Under the pieces are notes generated by a model. It did no database searches, had not been told where the DNA came from, and worked only from the letters and a program-made list of their open reading frames with translations. From contig JADNRY010000155.1 of assembly GCA_015501585.1 (NCBI GenBank), forward strand, positions 62,001 through 126,000: a stretch of DNA of 64,000 bases, read 5' to 3'. Numbering within the stretch: the stretch's first letter is position 1; each line of letters opens with the position of its first letter. Of the stretch, positions 11,407-21,703 are shown in pieces. A program made the translations under genes and the position numbers. The stretch is from Rhodocollybia butyracea. Taxonomy: Eukaryota > Basidiomycota > Agaricomycetes > Agaricales > Omphalotaceae.

Positions 11407-12825
11407 ATGATGAACCTCCAGGTCGGAGCTTCAGGTGAGTTGACGGCTCTCGAAGAACCGACACCCACTAAATGGCACTACACGATCCAAGTATTGGGCC
11501 TGGTGGTCTCAGGATGTGATATCGCTTTTACCTGGCGGGGGGAGGTGCAATATATATGGAGGTGAGCGAGCAACTGTTGCTCGAGAATGTTGCGTTATCT
11601 GCCATCTCCAGGAAACCTTTGCGCATAACTTTTGTCCGGTGTCTTTTCATTCTAACGCGATATCTCCCGATCACAATCCACATGTATGCAGCATAACTCC
11701 CCCCCAGAGACTGAGAATGACTCACACTAATTAGATTGCTAGTATCTATGTGATTTTTGCGAGCCTATGGATAAACGGTGCTGAGCAAGTCCCAGAAAGA
11801 CACTGCAAGAATATTCTGGTTTTGCGGATTCTCGCGAGCTCTAGCATGCTCTTGTTACTAAATATGATACTTATGCTTCGAGGTCCGTCCAAAAAATCAG
11901 ATGAACCATGTGGCGTCTTCTGATAACTAATCATGTAGTCTTTGCCCTATACGAGCGAAGTCGATCAATAGGCATATTTCTTTCGCTCTTGCTTGTGTTG
12001 AGAATTGCAGCAACAGCATATACCTCCTATGATCACTTGCTGCGATGCCCAGAGAAGCTCAAGTTTGCAAGCTATTGCATCCCTAAATTCATTTTAAAAA
12101 ATGCTCCCGGTAGTCCAGTCTTGGTGTTCATGTCCGTCCATATTGTTATGAATTTATCCAGTCTTTCACTAATGAAACGGGACTACTAGATACGCGGAAG
12201 TGATCGTTCAGTCAGTGATCATTGCCCTAGCTCTAAAGCGCACCATCTGGGACCTCCGCCAATATTCCTACTCGTTGTTTTCTGTACTGAACAGAGATGG
12301 ATTGATCGTGTTTTGTACTATCGGTGGTGACATACCAGTCTCCTCATTGCCAGAAAGCATATACTTACATATTATTATCAGCAGCAATGGTCGCAATAGG
12401 GGTGGCATCAGTGAAGAAAGGAACAGCCACTGTTTTCGTATTTCCGTGAGTTGTGAGCCTACTATAGGAATCTTGTGAAGGATTTGATTGAGTCATTCCT
12501 GCCAATTTCTACTTTCAGCCTTTTTATATCACTAATCTCTGCCGCGGTATGCGTCAAGTAGCAGTTATATTATTTATAGCATCTAACACGTTTATAGGGA
12601 TGCCACACCATTCTCAACCTACAGAAATTGGAATCTGAAAGCACAGATGCAAACTCATCCGAACGAAAAAAAGATCTAGAGCTTACTACCATCGAAAATA
12701 TGAATATTACAACATGGGATGCACCATGGGATACAAGGACATCTCATATAGTCGAGCATGATGCGATTACTGGACCCCAGCAAGACCCAGAGTCCTCAAG
12801 CTCTAGGGATGTGTACACAGCCTGA
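11407..12825 (+). CDS. DUF6533-like seven-helix membrane protein, copy A
   Basis: Eight exons join in frame: 11407-11561, 11612-11683, 11743-11882, 11939-12131, 12190-12326, 12382-12445, 12519-12546, 12598-12825, giving 338 residues. The start is the first ATG of an ATG-ATG pair that aligns with internal codons of copy B. The opening FTWRGEVQYIWRKPLR followed by RYLPI fits the basidiomycete DUF6533-type N-terminal region; six further hydrophobic segments follow (ILVLRILASSSMLLLL and FLSLLLVLRIAATAY are clear). The hydrophilic tail carries SSERKKDLELTTIEN. Two donors are weak (GTCCGT after exons 3 and 4) but shared in position with copy B. Cellular role unknown; receptor-like or transport-related functions are guesses. 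Its place after P450-2 suggests it belongs to the duplicated module. Confidence 0.7.
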
Positions 12826-13054
12826 GCAGTGGACAGAACTTGTTTGTACTACTAGGTTCGAATTTCGGACCTCTGTGTTCATCCCTCATGCCCAACTCAT
12901 ACCCCTCTCTTGTCGAGTGCAGGCTTTAGCGTATACAGGATGGGTACAGAACGCATCAAACGTGATGATCACTAGCCCGAACACATACAGTATACACGAA
13001 TGTACTTGCGAATGTATCATTCCGGGCGCTTAATTTGAAAGCGTTGGGCGTTAG
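12826..13054. other. 3' flank of seven-helix gene A
   Basis: Non-coding. The phrase TATACACGAATGTA near 12992 recurs after copy B at about 17782, so this flank is part of the duplicated module. Confidence 0.5.
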
Positions 13055-13282
13055 CACGGTCCGGCGTTGCCGAAACTAATATACACGCGTGAAGAAGCTT
13101 AGCAAAGGCATACAATCCCTCCTGCAAACAGAAAGCTTTTACTCGAAATGAATCACAGCGACTCGTCCTCTTTCTTGGGTACTGATTCGTCGCACATTCC
13201 GATAATATAACATGAAATAATTCGTACGTGAGCATGTTCACAGCTCAGGCATAAAGAAACCGATTTCATCATTGTATGTAGA

Positions 13283-13913
13283 CACTGCGCCAGCGTCAAA
13301 AAATATCGGGCGAAATTATTGCCGAAATTATTGTTGTAATTGCTTGCCTTTTTCGATACAGATTTCGCGTGTAAATCTTTGATAATTTCGGCTGAAAAAT
13401 ATACTGTAATTGATTATGTTTTTCAATCCGAATTTCACCGGTAATCTGTTATCTATTTAGTCCGAAAAAGATATGAAATTCCTTATCTATTTCATTAAAA
13501 ATTTCGCTCGAAATTATTACAAGGTAATAACTGGCCAAGAACTGGGAGGCTCGGTCATGTGATGCATCTGACAAGATTTCCTGTCTTTGAACGCGACTTA
13601 TGAGATCCTGTACATGCATGGCTGCACTAGTCACACCCAGACATAAAATTGCTACACCTCTGTCCAGTTCTGCTCTCACATTCGCCTAAAGAATTTTTAA
13701 TGAAATAGATAAGGAATTTCATTATCTTTTTCGGACTAAATAGATAACAGATTACCGGTGAAATTCGGATTGAAAAACATAATCAATTACAGTATATTTT
13801 TCAGCCGAAATTATCAAAGATTTACACGCGAAATCTGTATCGAAAAAGGCAAGCAATTACAACAATAATTTCGGCAATAGTTTCGCCCGATATTTTTTGA
13901 CGCTGCCGCAGTG
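13283..13913. mobile_element. CACTA-like MITE with about 220-bp inverted arms
   Basis: Long inverted repeat: left arm about 13283-13505, right arm about 13690-13913, centre about 180 bp. Tips read CACTGCG and CGCAGTG, followed by CAGCGTCAAAAAATATCGGG and its complement. It is flanked by a direct AGA (13280-13282 and 13914-13916), a 3-bp target duplication. CACT tips and a 3-bp duplication are typical of the CACTA (En/Spm) superfamily. No transposase frame inside, so it is non-autonomous. Confidence 0.75.
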
Positions 13914-13977
13914 AGATGGGCTGCTATTTTGTAGTGTATGTAACATATGGGATTCAAGCAGAGTAGGCCGTGCCCTT

Positions 13978-14024
13978 CATGGTTCCGGCCTTCAGCACTT
14001 GGACCATGTCGTGATAAATCCTTC
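13978..14024 (+). mobile_element. 5'-truncated LINE-like 3' tail
   Basis: About 46 extra bases split the P450 exon 5 relic between GCCGTGCCCTTC and CTCAAGACTA. They contain TTCCGGCCTTCAGCAC, TTGGACCATG and end in AAATCCTTC. The same string, slightly changed, lies at 30583-30640 before a CTTC repeat. A short 5'-truncated insert with a repeated CCTTC edge fits LINE-type integration. Confidence 0.5.
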
Positions 14025-14460
14025 CTCAAGACTACAGTTGAAACGTCACAACCTATAGCTATTACCGCAACTTCTCGTGCATTTTTAGCCGGAGAGAGGA
14101 ATCTTTTGCATCTAAAAATCACCGAAGACACTCAGACTAGTAGGTCAAACTAACACCGAAGAAGGTTGTGCCACTCCCCAAAGACAACAAATGATGAATA
14201 TGAAGCTTCGCACATGTGAGCATAAACCTGTTACCACTGCTTCAAACTTTCTAATCGTTCCTCCCCTTCCAGTCCGTCATATCCAAGGTTTCAATCATTA
14301 TCGCCATGGAAGTCCGCCGACTGAAATCACTTTAACGAGGTGGGTTCCAGGAGCTCTAGCAGACCTGCACGGGCCTCGGAAAGTCCAAGAGATCCAATTA
14401 GAGCGCTGGAAACCTTGTCTCTCGGTTGTGCTTGAACAGATTGAGGCAGTGCTGTTGTGA

Positions 14461-16223
14461 ACCCACTGAAGCCCAAAATATACCATGTTTCCCACTCCAC
14501 CTTTCTCATTCTTCACGCATCCCACTCGCTGATTTCTTTAACGAGATATGAGAGGTGAGCAGCGAAAACAAACGTCTCAGGCTGCTCCTGCAAGCTTAGT
14601 TCAATTTCTCGGCGTTTAGGACAGTGATAGAACAATTGTACAGGGATTCGAAACACAAATATTGCCGTTTATCCATCAAACAGGATACGTGACATCCACC
14701 TGTAAGTTGCTACCCCCCGTCCGCTATGAGGGACTGTGAACAGGTCGCCACAGTGACTGGGATAAAAATTGTCCGCGAGTATTATATGAAAGCCTACAGC
14801 GTGAAATACTTAAGCACAGCGATCAGCAATCTTGCTATGCTCAAGGTCAATACTTCAATGGGTGATCTCGGTATGTACTCAACTTTCTCTCACTGGTGGA
14901 GTTCGGCGGATCGTTGCGAATACTAGTACTCAACTGGGTCGGTACCGCTTTTCTTGTACATCTGTCATTGTTCGTTCTGATTTTATTGCCATAATTAAAC
15001 GTCAAGAATCTTCGACAGTGATGACTAGCTACTGCTATGTACTTACAGAGTCCGTAAGCTTCCATACCTTGTGGAATTCTACCTACAAATTCCTAATCTG
15101 TACAATGAAAGGTTCTTGAACTAGTGAGAATACCAGACACAGGGGTAATGGTAAACGAGCATTTCTGGAATAAATATTCCGCTATTTATTCACCTGCGTA
15201 TGAGCATACCTAGTTCCAAACACGTTCGCCTATCAAGCATTTCAAGAAGTGGTATTACCGTCCCAAGGCGATGGTTCCAAACGTGAAATTTTTGGCAGAC
15301 CGGGGTCGACAACGGCTATCTGCTGTTCTACTTCTAATCCATTCCGGAACCACGCCAAAAAAAACTGAGCAATAACTTCAAAACTGTCAGCGTTTCTTGC
15401 GCAATTCAATCTACTAACAATACTTACCGTTATCCTAGCTCAATTCCATCTTCGCTTCAAGACAAGACTTTGACGGTTAGCGGAGATGTGCCTTTTGGAC
15501 ACGCTTATAATTTTTGACTGCTGTTTTTTGTCCCCTCTTTATCTAACTACGTGCGGCCAGAGAATTTATTTGTGGTGAGCCACTGGTGACTTTAAAATAA
15601 ATATTGTTGTCTTCGACTCCGCCTTTTCAGAGTGCTTCAATTGGGAATTCTAGTACGGTTGTAAGTGATCCGGGTTCAATTGTACGAACTTATTTACTGA
15701 ACAGTGCACTTACTTTCTGCATACAGGTACCGTATAGAATCTGTGAATATCAGTTAATCTTTACTGTATATCTATATCCACCCCGTTGTTTCTTCCTGAA
15801 AGAACAAGTCTTCCGGTCTGGAGGTAGCCAATCCGAACTTGGAGATAGCAAATCCGACTTGGAGGTAGCCAATCCGATGGTAGTCAGACACGAATAAATA
15901 AAGGACAGCGCACTGATACCTAGTTCGGAGTTGTTAATCCTGAGGTTAGAATACATATCAATGAGGTTTCCATAATTATTATTAAATTCCACTGGTGGCC
16001 TTCGAGCCTGAGTCTGCCCAACCCAGGCACTTCGTTTGTTTCAGCTTTACGCTACAGAATGTAGTAGCAAGATATAAATAGCACTTAGCAACTGCAGAGA
16101 GCCCACAGACTTAGAATAGGGTTCGTTGTTGAAAGCTTGAATACTTGCTGCTGTATATTTGAACTCTAAATCCCGATTCCCATGACCAGTCATCCCTGAT
16201 GATATTGACTATAGTTATTTACT
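14461..16223. other. Spacer before seven-helix gene B
   Basis: Non-coding. 14690-15300 is paralogous to parts of 10430-10950 (GTAAGTTGCTACC, GGTACCGCTTTTC, TTCTGATTTTAT). At 15820-15880 a unit close to TTGGAGGTAGCCAATCCGA is repeated about three times. A 97-codon frame at 15604-15897 runs through this repeat and has no recognisable domain. Confidence 0.5.
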
Positions 16224-17691
16224 ATGGATGAGTTCACACTTGTTCTTCGAGACCTCGAGATGATGAACCTCCAAGTCGGGGCTTCAGGTGAGTTGACGGC
16301 CCACAAAGAACCACTGCCCACTAAACACTACGCCATTCAAGTATTGGGCCTGGTGGCCACAGGATGTGATATCGCTTTTACCTGGCGGGGGGAGGTACAG
16401 TATATATGGAGGTCAGTGGGTAAATCTTCCTTGATATCGAACTGTTGACCTTAACCGCCATCTTCAGAAAACCTTTGCGCGTAACGTTTGTCCGATGCAT
16501 CTTTACTTTGATGCGATATCTCCCAATCGCAACCCATGTGTATGTAGAATAATTATCCGCAGAGGTGGATGACAACTCACGCTAATTGAAATGCTAGTAT
16601 CGACGTGACTTTTGCGAGCCTATGGATAGATGGTACCGAGCGAGTACATGAAGAACATTGCAAGAGCATTTTGATTTTCCGGACTCTGGCAAGCTCTGGC
16701 ATGCTCTTGTTACTGGATCTGATTCTTATGCTTCGAGGTACGCCCACGAAAAACTTCATGGCTTCCGTCTTCTCCTGACATTTAAATCTTCTAGTTTTCG
16801 CCCTATATGACCGAAGTCGATTGATAGGCACATTTCTTTTGTGCTTACTTGCCTCAAGAATTGTTTCAATAGCCTATACCTCCCAGGATCACCTACTGCG
16901 ATCTCCAGAGAAGCTCAAGTTTACCAGCTATTGCATCCCTCAAGTCAGTTTTAAAGATGCTCCCGGTAATCCGATCTTGGTGTTCATGTCCGCATCAATA
17001 TTTATATCATCCAGCGTTTCACTAACGACTCTAACGATACTAGATACGGGGAATTGATCATTCAGTCAGTGATCATTGCCCTAGCTATGAAGCGCACCGT
17101 TTGGGACCTTCGCCGGTATTCCTACTCTCTGTTTTCTGTATTGAACAGGGATGGCTTGGTAGTGTTCTGCACTGTTGGCGGTAACATAGCAGTCTTCTCA
17201 CTGCCAGAACGCACATACTTACATATTATTATCAGTCACGATGGTTGTAATAGGTGTAGCATCGGTGAAGAACGGAGCAGCGACTGTTTTCGTGTTCCCG
17301 TGAGTTGTTAGAGATTTGATTCGACCATTGCTGAAAACTTTCACGACTGACTCACAGGCTTTTCATATCACTAATTTCTGCTGCGGTATGTGCTCATTGA
17401 CGCTGCGTGGGTACTTTATACGAGTCAACACACTTATAGGGGTGCCACACCGTTCTCAACCTCCAAAAACTGGAGTCGGCAGGTCCAAGTGCGAACTCAT
17501 CCGAGCGAAAGAAAGACTTAGAGCTCACGACTATCGACAACGGGAATATATTAACATGGAATGCACCATGGGATACAAGGACATTTCAGATAATCGACCA
17601 TGATACCACTACCGGAGCTCAGCAAGGCGCGGGGACCTCAAGTTCTAATGGTGTGCCAGTGTATACAGTGGACAGAACTTGTTTGTACTAG
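16224..17691 (+). CDS. DUF6533-like seven-helix membrane protein, copy B
   Basis: Exons 16224-16411, 16468-16539, 16598-16737, 16795-16987, 17044-17180, 17236-17299, 17358-17385, 17440-17691 join in frame to 357 residues. Exons 2 to 7 have exactly the lengths of copy A; the first exon is longer, starting MDEFTLVLRDLEMMNL. The N-terminal region FTWRGEVQYIWRKPLR...LMRYLPIATHV fits DUF6533-type proteins, with further hydrophobic segments (SSGMLLLLDLILML, LIGTFLLCLLASRIV, VIIALAMKRT, VVIGVASV, PLFISLIS) and a hydrophilic C-terminal tail. Copy B ends TVDRTCLY, while copy A ends earlier at VYTA. Location is probably a membrane of the secretory pathway or cell surface; function unknown. Both copies keep the frame despite many substitutions, which suggests selection. 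Confidence 0.72.
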
Positions 17692-17817
17692 GCGACCACC
17701 AACCTCCGAGTCTGCAATTGGTCTTGCAAATCCCCATTCCACATCGAGTACGAGTTTCATTCCATAAATGTATCACTATCATATACACGAATGTATGCGC
17801 CTACTGCACACTATAAA
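17692..17817. other. 3' flank of seven-helix gene B
   Basis: Short non-coding flank sharing TATACACGAATGTA with the flank of copy A. The hAT-like MITE is inserted at its end. Confidence 0.5.
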
Positions 17818-18201
17818 AGGCCCCCTGATAATGAGGATGTATCCCAGGTAACAGTTCGGTCAAAAATGGGCCAGATTTTAGGTGATACCCATGTACAGAT
17901 TCGGTCAAAAAGTGCCGCCGTAGGCGGAGGCCCAGAGGAGATTTTCGGTCAAAAATGGTCAAAAATGGCCAGATTTGATGGGATTTTGACCCATTTTGAC
18001 CTCCCTGGACGAGCGCGCCTATGGCCTCTTTATATATAGGTGGGCTGGAGGTAGAATTTCGGTCAAAAATCGGGCCCCGGGGCAACCTGGATACCAATTT
18101 CGGTCAAATTTGGGGGCTCTAGGCGAAAATTTGTTCGGTCAAAAATGCCCAGCTCTGGTAGGGTCAAGTATCTAGGTTCACCACTCATTATCAGGGGGCC
18201 T
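17818..18201. mobile_element. hAT-type MITE with TTCGGTCAAA subterminal repeats
   Basis: Perfect 18-bp terminal inverted repeats AGGCCCCCTGATAATGAG (left end 17818, right end 18201), flanked by the direct 8-bp duplication ACTATAAA (17810-17817 and 18202-18209). Inside, TTCGGTCAAA occurs six times, usually extended to TTCGGTCAAAAA. No transposase frame in 384 bp. An 8-bp duplication is the hallmark of hAT elements, and repeated subterminal motifs are typical transposase binding sites. Confidence 0.88.
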
Positions 18202-18209
18202 ACTATAAA

Positions 18210-18900
18210 CATGAATGTATGCACTATTTATAATACAGGTCCTTAGCTCGATATAGTCCGACGTAACTAGTATTAGGTAAGTAGGCGCCGAGGATCACCG
18301 GTCACTCACAAGAAAAAAACCTCTTTTGAATTTTGCCAAGATATGAGCTATCTTATACAACGTTCAAGTCAACGTTCATACCTTCGCATACCTGTACATG
18401 GCTAATTTCTTGTTCCCTTCGCCTTAATGCCAGGCTCCAGCTGGCATGGACCTACAAGCCAATCTCGCGCACCCCTGCTCCCGTTTCAGCCAAACCTGGA
18501 GGATATCAAATAAGGGAGGACATTTCGACGACGATCATACTGAGGGTGCAGTTATGGTGCGCATTTACAGTTTTACACTTGCACATATGTAGCTCCGTTT
18601 TTTGCCCTCCCTTTGAATTGTCATCTAATACGACTCGTCTTGTTTATCCCCTTTGCAGAACATATCTGGTCCCAGCGAGCCTTCTAAACAACCACCGCGA
18701 TCCAGACTCACACGAACCCGCTCAATCGATATCCGCGTTTCAATTCGCGTCCTCGCCCTTCTCTTCTGACTCAGCTTCCCACTTCTGCCGTTTCTACCAT
18801 TCCAACTCACCTACATCGATATCCCGAGTATGAGCGCAAACGCGATTTCGATATGGCCCCTTCACCGGTAAACAGCCTTATGCAGCGGTTCCGAAACAGA
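18210..18900 (+). pseudogene. P450-3 upstream flank with Ser-rich gene relic
   Basis: 18530-18670 echoes the upstream flanks of P450-1 and -2 (GAGGGTGCAGTTATG, then TGCAG before a TGGTCC step). Around 18760-18860, GAGCGCAAACGCGATTTCGA resembles the region of the intact Ser-rich gene near 54230-54270. The similarity is patchy and no long frame survives, so this is probably a decayed copy. Confidence 0.4.
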
Positions 18901-19040
18901 AAATCCAATGGACTACTTTTGAATTCGACTCCATGAGCATAGATTTTCATGAATCGGATGCAATATCCTATTCGTTTAGTTCGTGACAGAATTTGATGGC
19001 TTGAATGCTGCAGTCCGCCAGTCGTGCGACCTAGGCATCT

Positions 19041-19048
19041 TATAAAAG
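19041..19048 (+). promoter_or_regulatory. TATA box of P450-3
   Basis: TATAAAAG 43 nt before ATG 19091, matching its paralogues. The in-frame ATG at 19052 is too close to the TATA box to be the likely start. Confidence 0.55.
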
Positions 19049-19090
19049 GACATGAATGTTTTAACTAATACTCTGTCCGCATCCCTCACG

Positions 19091-21297
19091 ATGCTCGATT
19101 TCGAGCCAATACACGCTCTAGCTCTTCTTTTCTTCACTTTGGTTTTCGTTAAATGCATACAGTGGAAGAACTCACGTCAATTCTCTCTCCCTCCGGGTCC
19201 CAGGAAGCTTCCGATTCTAGGAAACTTGTTAGATATTCCTAGGAAAGGATTCATTTGGCTTGAATACGAAGAGATGTGTCGAAAACACAGTGAGGAGCTG
19301 TTCATAATTGAGCATACATATACTTACGAAGATCATCAGATTCTGACATTATTCACCTAAGCGCTCTTGGCAACTCCATCATCGTTCTGGATTCCGCGCA
19401 GGCGGTAAGTGATCTGCTCGAGAAACGGTCCTTGCTGTACTCGAGTCGACCCTCTACGGTATGTGATGCCACCGCTAGTTCGTCTACACCATGCTCAGTT
19501 TTGTCAGGTTATGTTAGGGGAGCTAATGGGGTATGTTTGTTTATTGGCAGATGCGCCGCCGATATCTTGCATTTACGAGAATCTTTCTGGCTCAAGAAAA
19601 GATATCGGCGGAGTGTATCATATCATCCCGCTCTAACACTAAATTAATAGATGGGGAATAACGTTTGTTTTACGACCTTACGACGAGGCGTGGAAAGCTC
19701 AACGAAGAATATTCACACATGCAATCCCTCCGGCAGACACAAAGCGTTTTCACTCGAAACAGATCACAGCTACTCACGATCTTCTTCGGGTCCTCGCACA
19801 TTCCGATAACATCATGAAAGATTTGCATCAGTACGTGAGCACCTCAATAACTCAGTCATAAGAAAACCGATTTAGTCCTTGCTTCTAGATGGGCTGCTGT
19901 TTTTATCATGGACGTAGCTTATGGGATTCAAGGAAAGGAAGCCATGTCCTTTCTCAAGACGGCGATCGAAGCATCGCAATCTATAGCCATTGCTGCCACT
20001 CCTGGAGCATTTTTAGTAGACCACATTCCCATTCGTGAGTGGAATGCTAGTATCTTATGTCTATCTTGGATGTCTGACACCCACAACCCAGTGAAATATG
20101 TACCAGACTGGTTTCCAGGAGCTGATTTCAAGCGTAAAGCGAAAGAATGGAATCTGTTACGAGTAAAGATGACTGAAGACACTTTTCGGGTAACCAAAGA
20201 AAGAATGGTACGTTATTTGTTATTGTACTGTTGCATTTTTCCTAATGTAGAGCTTCGCTAGGCCGCTGGGACCGCTACCCCGTCTCTTGCCTCAGTCGCC
20301 CTTGAACAGATGGATCTTACCAAGGACATACGACAACAGGAAGAACTTATCAAGGCCACGTCTCTCACAGCGTATTCAGGTAGTATAAACAGTCCATTCT
20401 GTAGGTCTCTGCATCTCACTCTATCTCACAAGGCGGTACAGATACAGTAGTCGTAGGTTTGGGGGCTTTTATCCTGGTGAGCAGAACAGCTTTGATTCCC
20501 TATTTGCTTTATTTTTAATGAAACACAGGCTATGTTGATGAACCCGGATGTTCAAATCGAAGCTCAACGTGAGCTTGACAAGGTTTTGGCACCAGGAGAT
20601 CTACCAACATTTTCCCTCGAGTCCGATCTTCCATATATCTCGGCGATTGTTCGAGAGGTTTTGAGGTACCAGCCTGCCTCTGTTGAATATCGATACGCTC
20701 ACAATCTATTTGCCCAGGTATCAACCAGTTGCACCTGTAGGCTTTCCACATCTCAGCACCGAAGAGGATGTCTATAAGGGATACTTGATTCCTAAAGGTT
20801 CAATTATCATGCCTAATGTTTGGTAAGCATACACATCTTTCACTCGCTCGTAGTTCTGATTATGTCCAGGTCAATCTTACACAACGAAGAAGACTATCCG
20901 GATCCAGATCGATTCAATCCTTCCCGCTACCTTGACGCTAATGGAAACATAGACCCCAGTGTCAAGGATCCAACAGGACCTGCGTTCGGATTTGGCAGGC
21001 GTGCTTGCGTGAGTACCATGTACCTTCTCAGGTCTTCGGTGGGGTGTTGATTTTGTGTACATTTCTCAATAGCCCGGTAAAGATGTTGCGTTGGCATCGT
21101 TGTGGATCGGTGTGGCGTCCATTCTAACCTGCTATAGCATTGAGCCAGAGGTTGATCAGTATGGTAATCTTATGGAGCGAAAAGGAGAGTGGTATTCAGG
21201 ACCATCCGTAGTCAACCACCCACTCCCTTTCAAATGCCGCTTCATTCCTCGCTCTAAAGAAGTAGAAACATCTCTAAATGTAGGAAAGTTTCTTTGA
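19091..21297 (+). CDS. Cytochrome P450 monooxygenase P450-3
   Basis: Twelve exons: 19091-19289, 19340-19458, 19508-19530, 19651-19830, 19889-20034, 20092-20207, 20262-20379, 20433-20476, 20529-20665, 20718-20822, 20870-21008, 21073-21297; 516 residues. Anchor helix (7-22), hinge LPPGPRKLPILGN, WKAQR, GGTDT in the I helix, EVLR and FGFGRRACPG with Cys442. Exons 10 and 11 (105 + 139 nt) together equal the single 244-nt exon of P450-1 and -2, so the intron at the Trp codon of NVW is present here. Intron 3 is long (120 nt) and holds a hairpin. Intact by frame and motifs; ER-bound monooxygenase of unknown substrate. Confidence 0.9.
19556..19611. repeat. Hairpin in intron 3 of P450-3
   Basis: Arms CCGCCGATATCTT (19556-19568) and AAGATATCGGCGG (19599-19611) are perfectly complementary with a 30-nt loop. 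Corresponding hairpins occupy intron 3 of P450-4 and P450-5, while P450-1, -2 and -6 have short introns of 51-64 nt there. Confidence 0.8.
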
Positions 21298-21703
21298 AAA
21301 CTGCGTATATCCACCAAAGCCAATATTAGATCGCCTCCAACTATGCCATACCACCCATCTCAGTTCTGTTGCGCTTGCTGCTTACCATACTGTAATGTTC
21401 CAGTAGCGTCGAAGACCTGAAAATAATTCATCGACAATCGTTCATCACAGTGCAAGAGCCACCATTCGCATCTCGTCTGTGCGCGAAACCTTGAATCCAC
21501 TCGTAAAACTCTGAACACCCAATACAAGACAGCATACCTATCCCTTCATATATCCTTCAATGCATCCCCAAAACCCATCTTACCATCGTAAACAGTATAT
21601 GAAGTCAGTCGACAGATGGTCATCATGTCATTGTCACACAGCTTCCAAAAATATTAGCACGGTCCGGCTTAATCACGCAACACCCATCTTGACCTTTACT
21701 ATT
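21298..21703. other. Spacer between P450-3 and F-box pseudogene
   Basis: Non-coding apart from an open frame continuous with the F-box gene from ATG 21560. I use ATG 21704 because the 48 codons before it show no domain, but the longer start cannot be excluded. Confidence 0.5.

Larger units (their letters stand above)
13055..14460 (+). pseudogene. Ruined P450 copy
   Basis: 13095-13260 aligns with exon 4 and intron 4 of the P450s (CAATCCCTCC, CATTCCGATAA, then GTGAGCA). 13914-14130 aligns with exons 5 and 6 (AGATGGGCTGCT, ATGGGATTCAAG, CTCAAGACTACAGTTGAA, GCATTTTTAG). Pieces near 14340 and 14425 recall exons 6 and 7 (TTCCAGGAGCT, CTTGAACAGAT). Exon 5 carries TAG and TAA stops, the first three exons are not recognisable, and two elements are inserted. 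It occupies the place expected for a P450 before seven-helix gene B. Confidence 0.75.
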
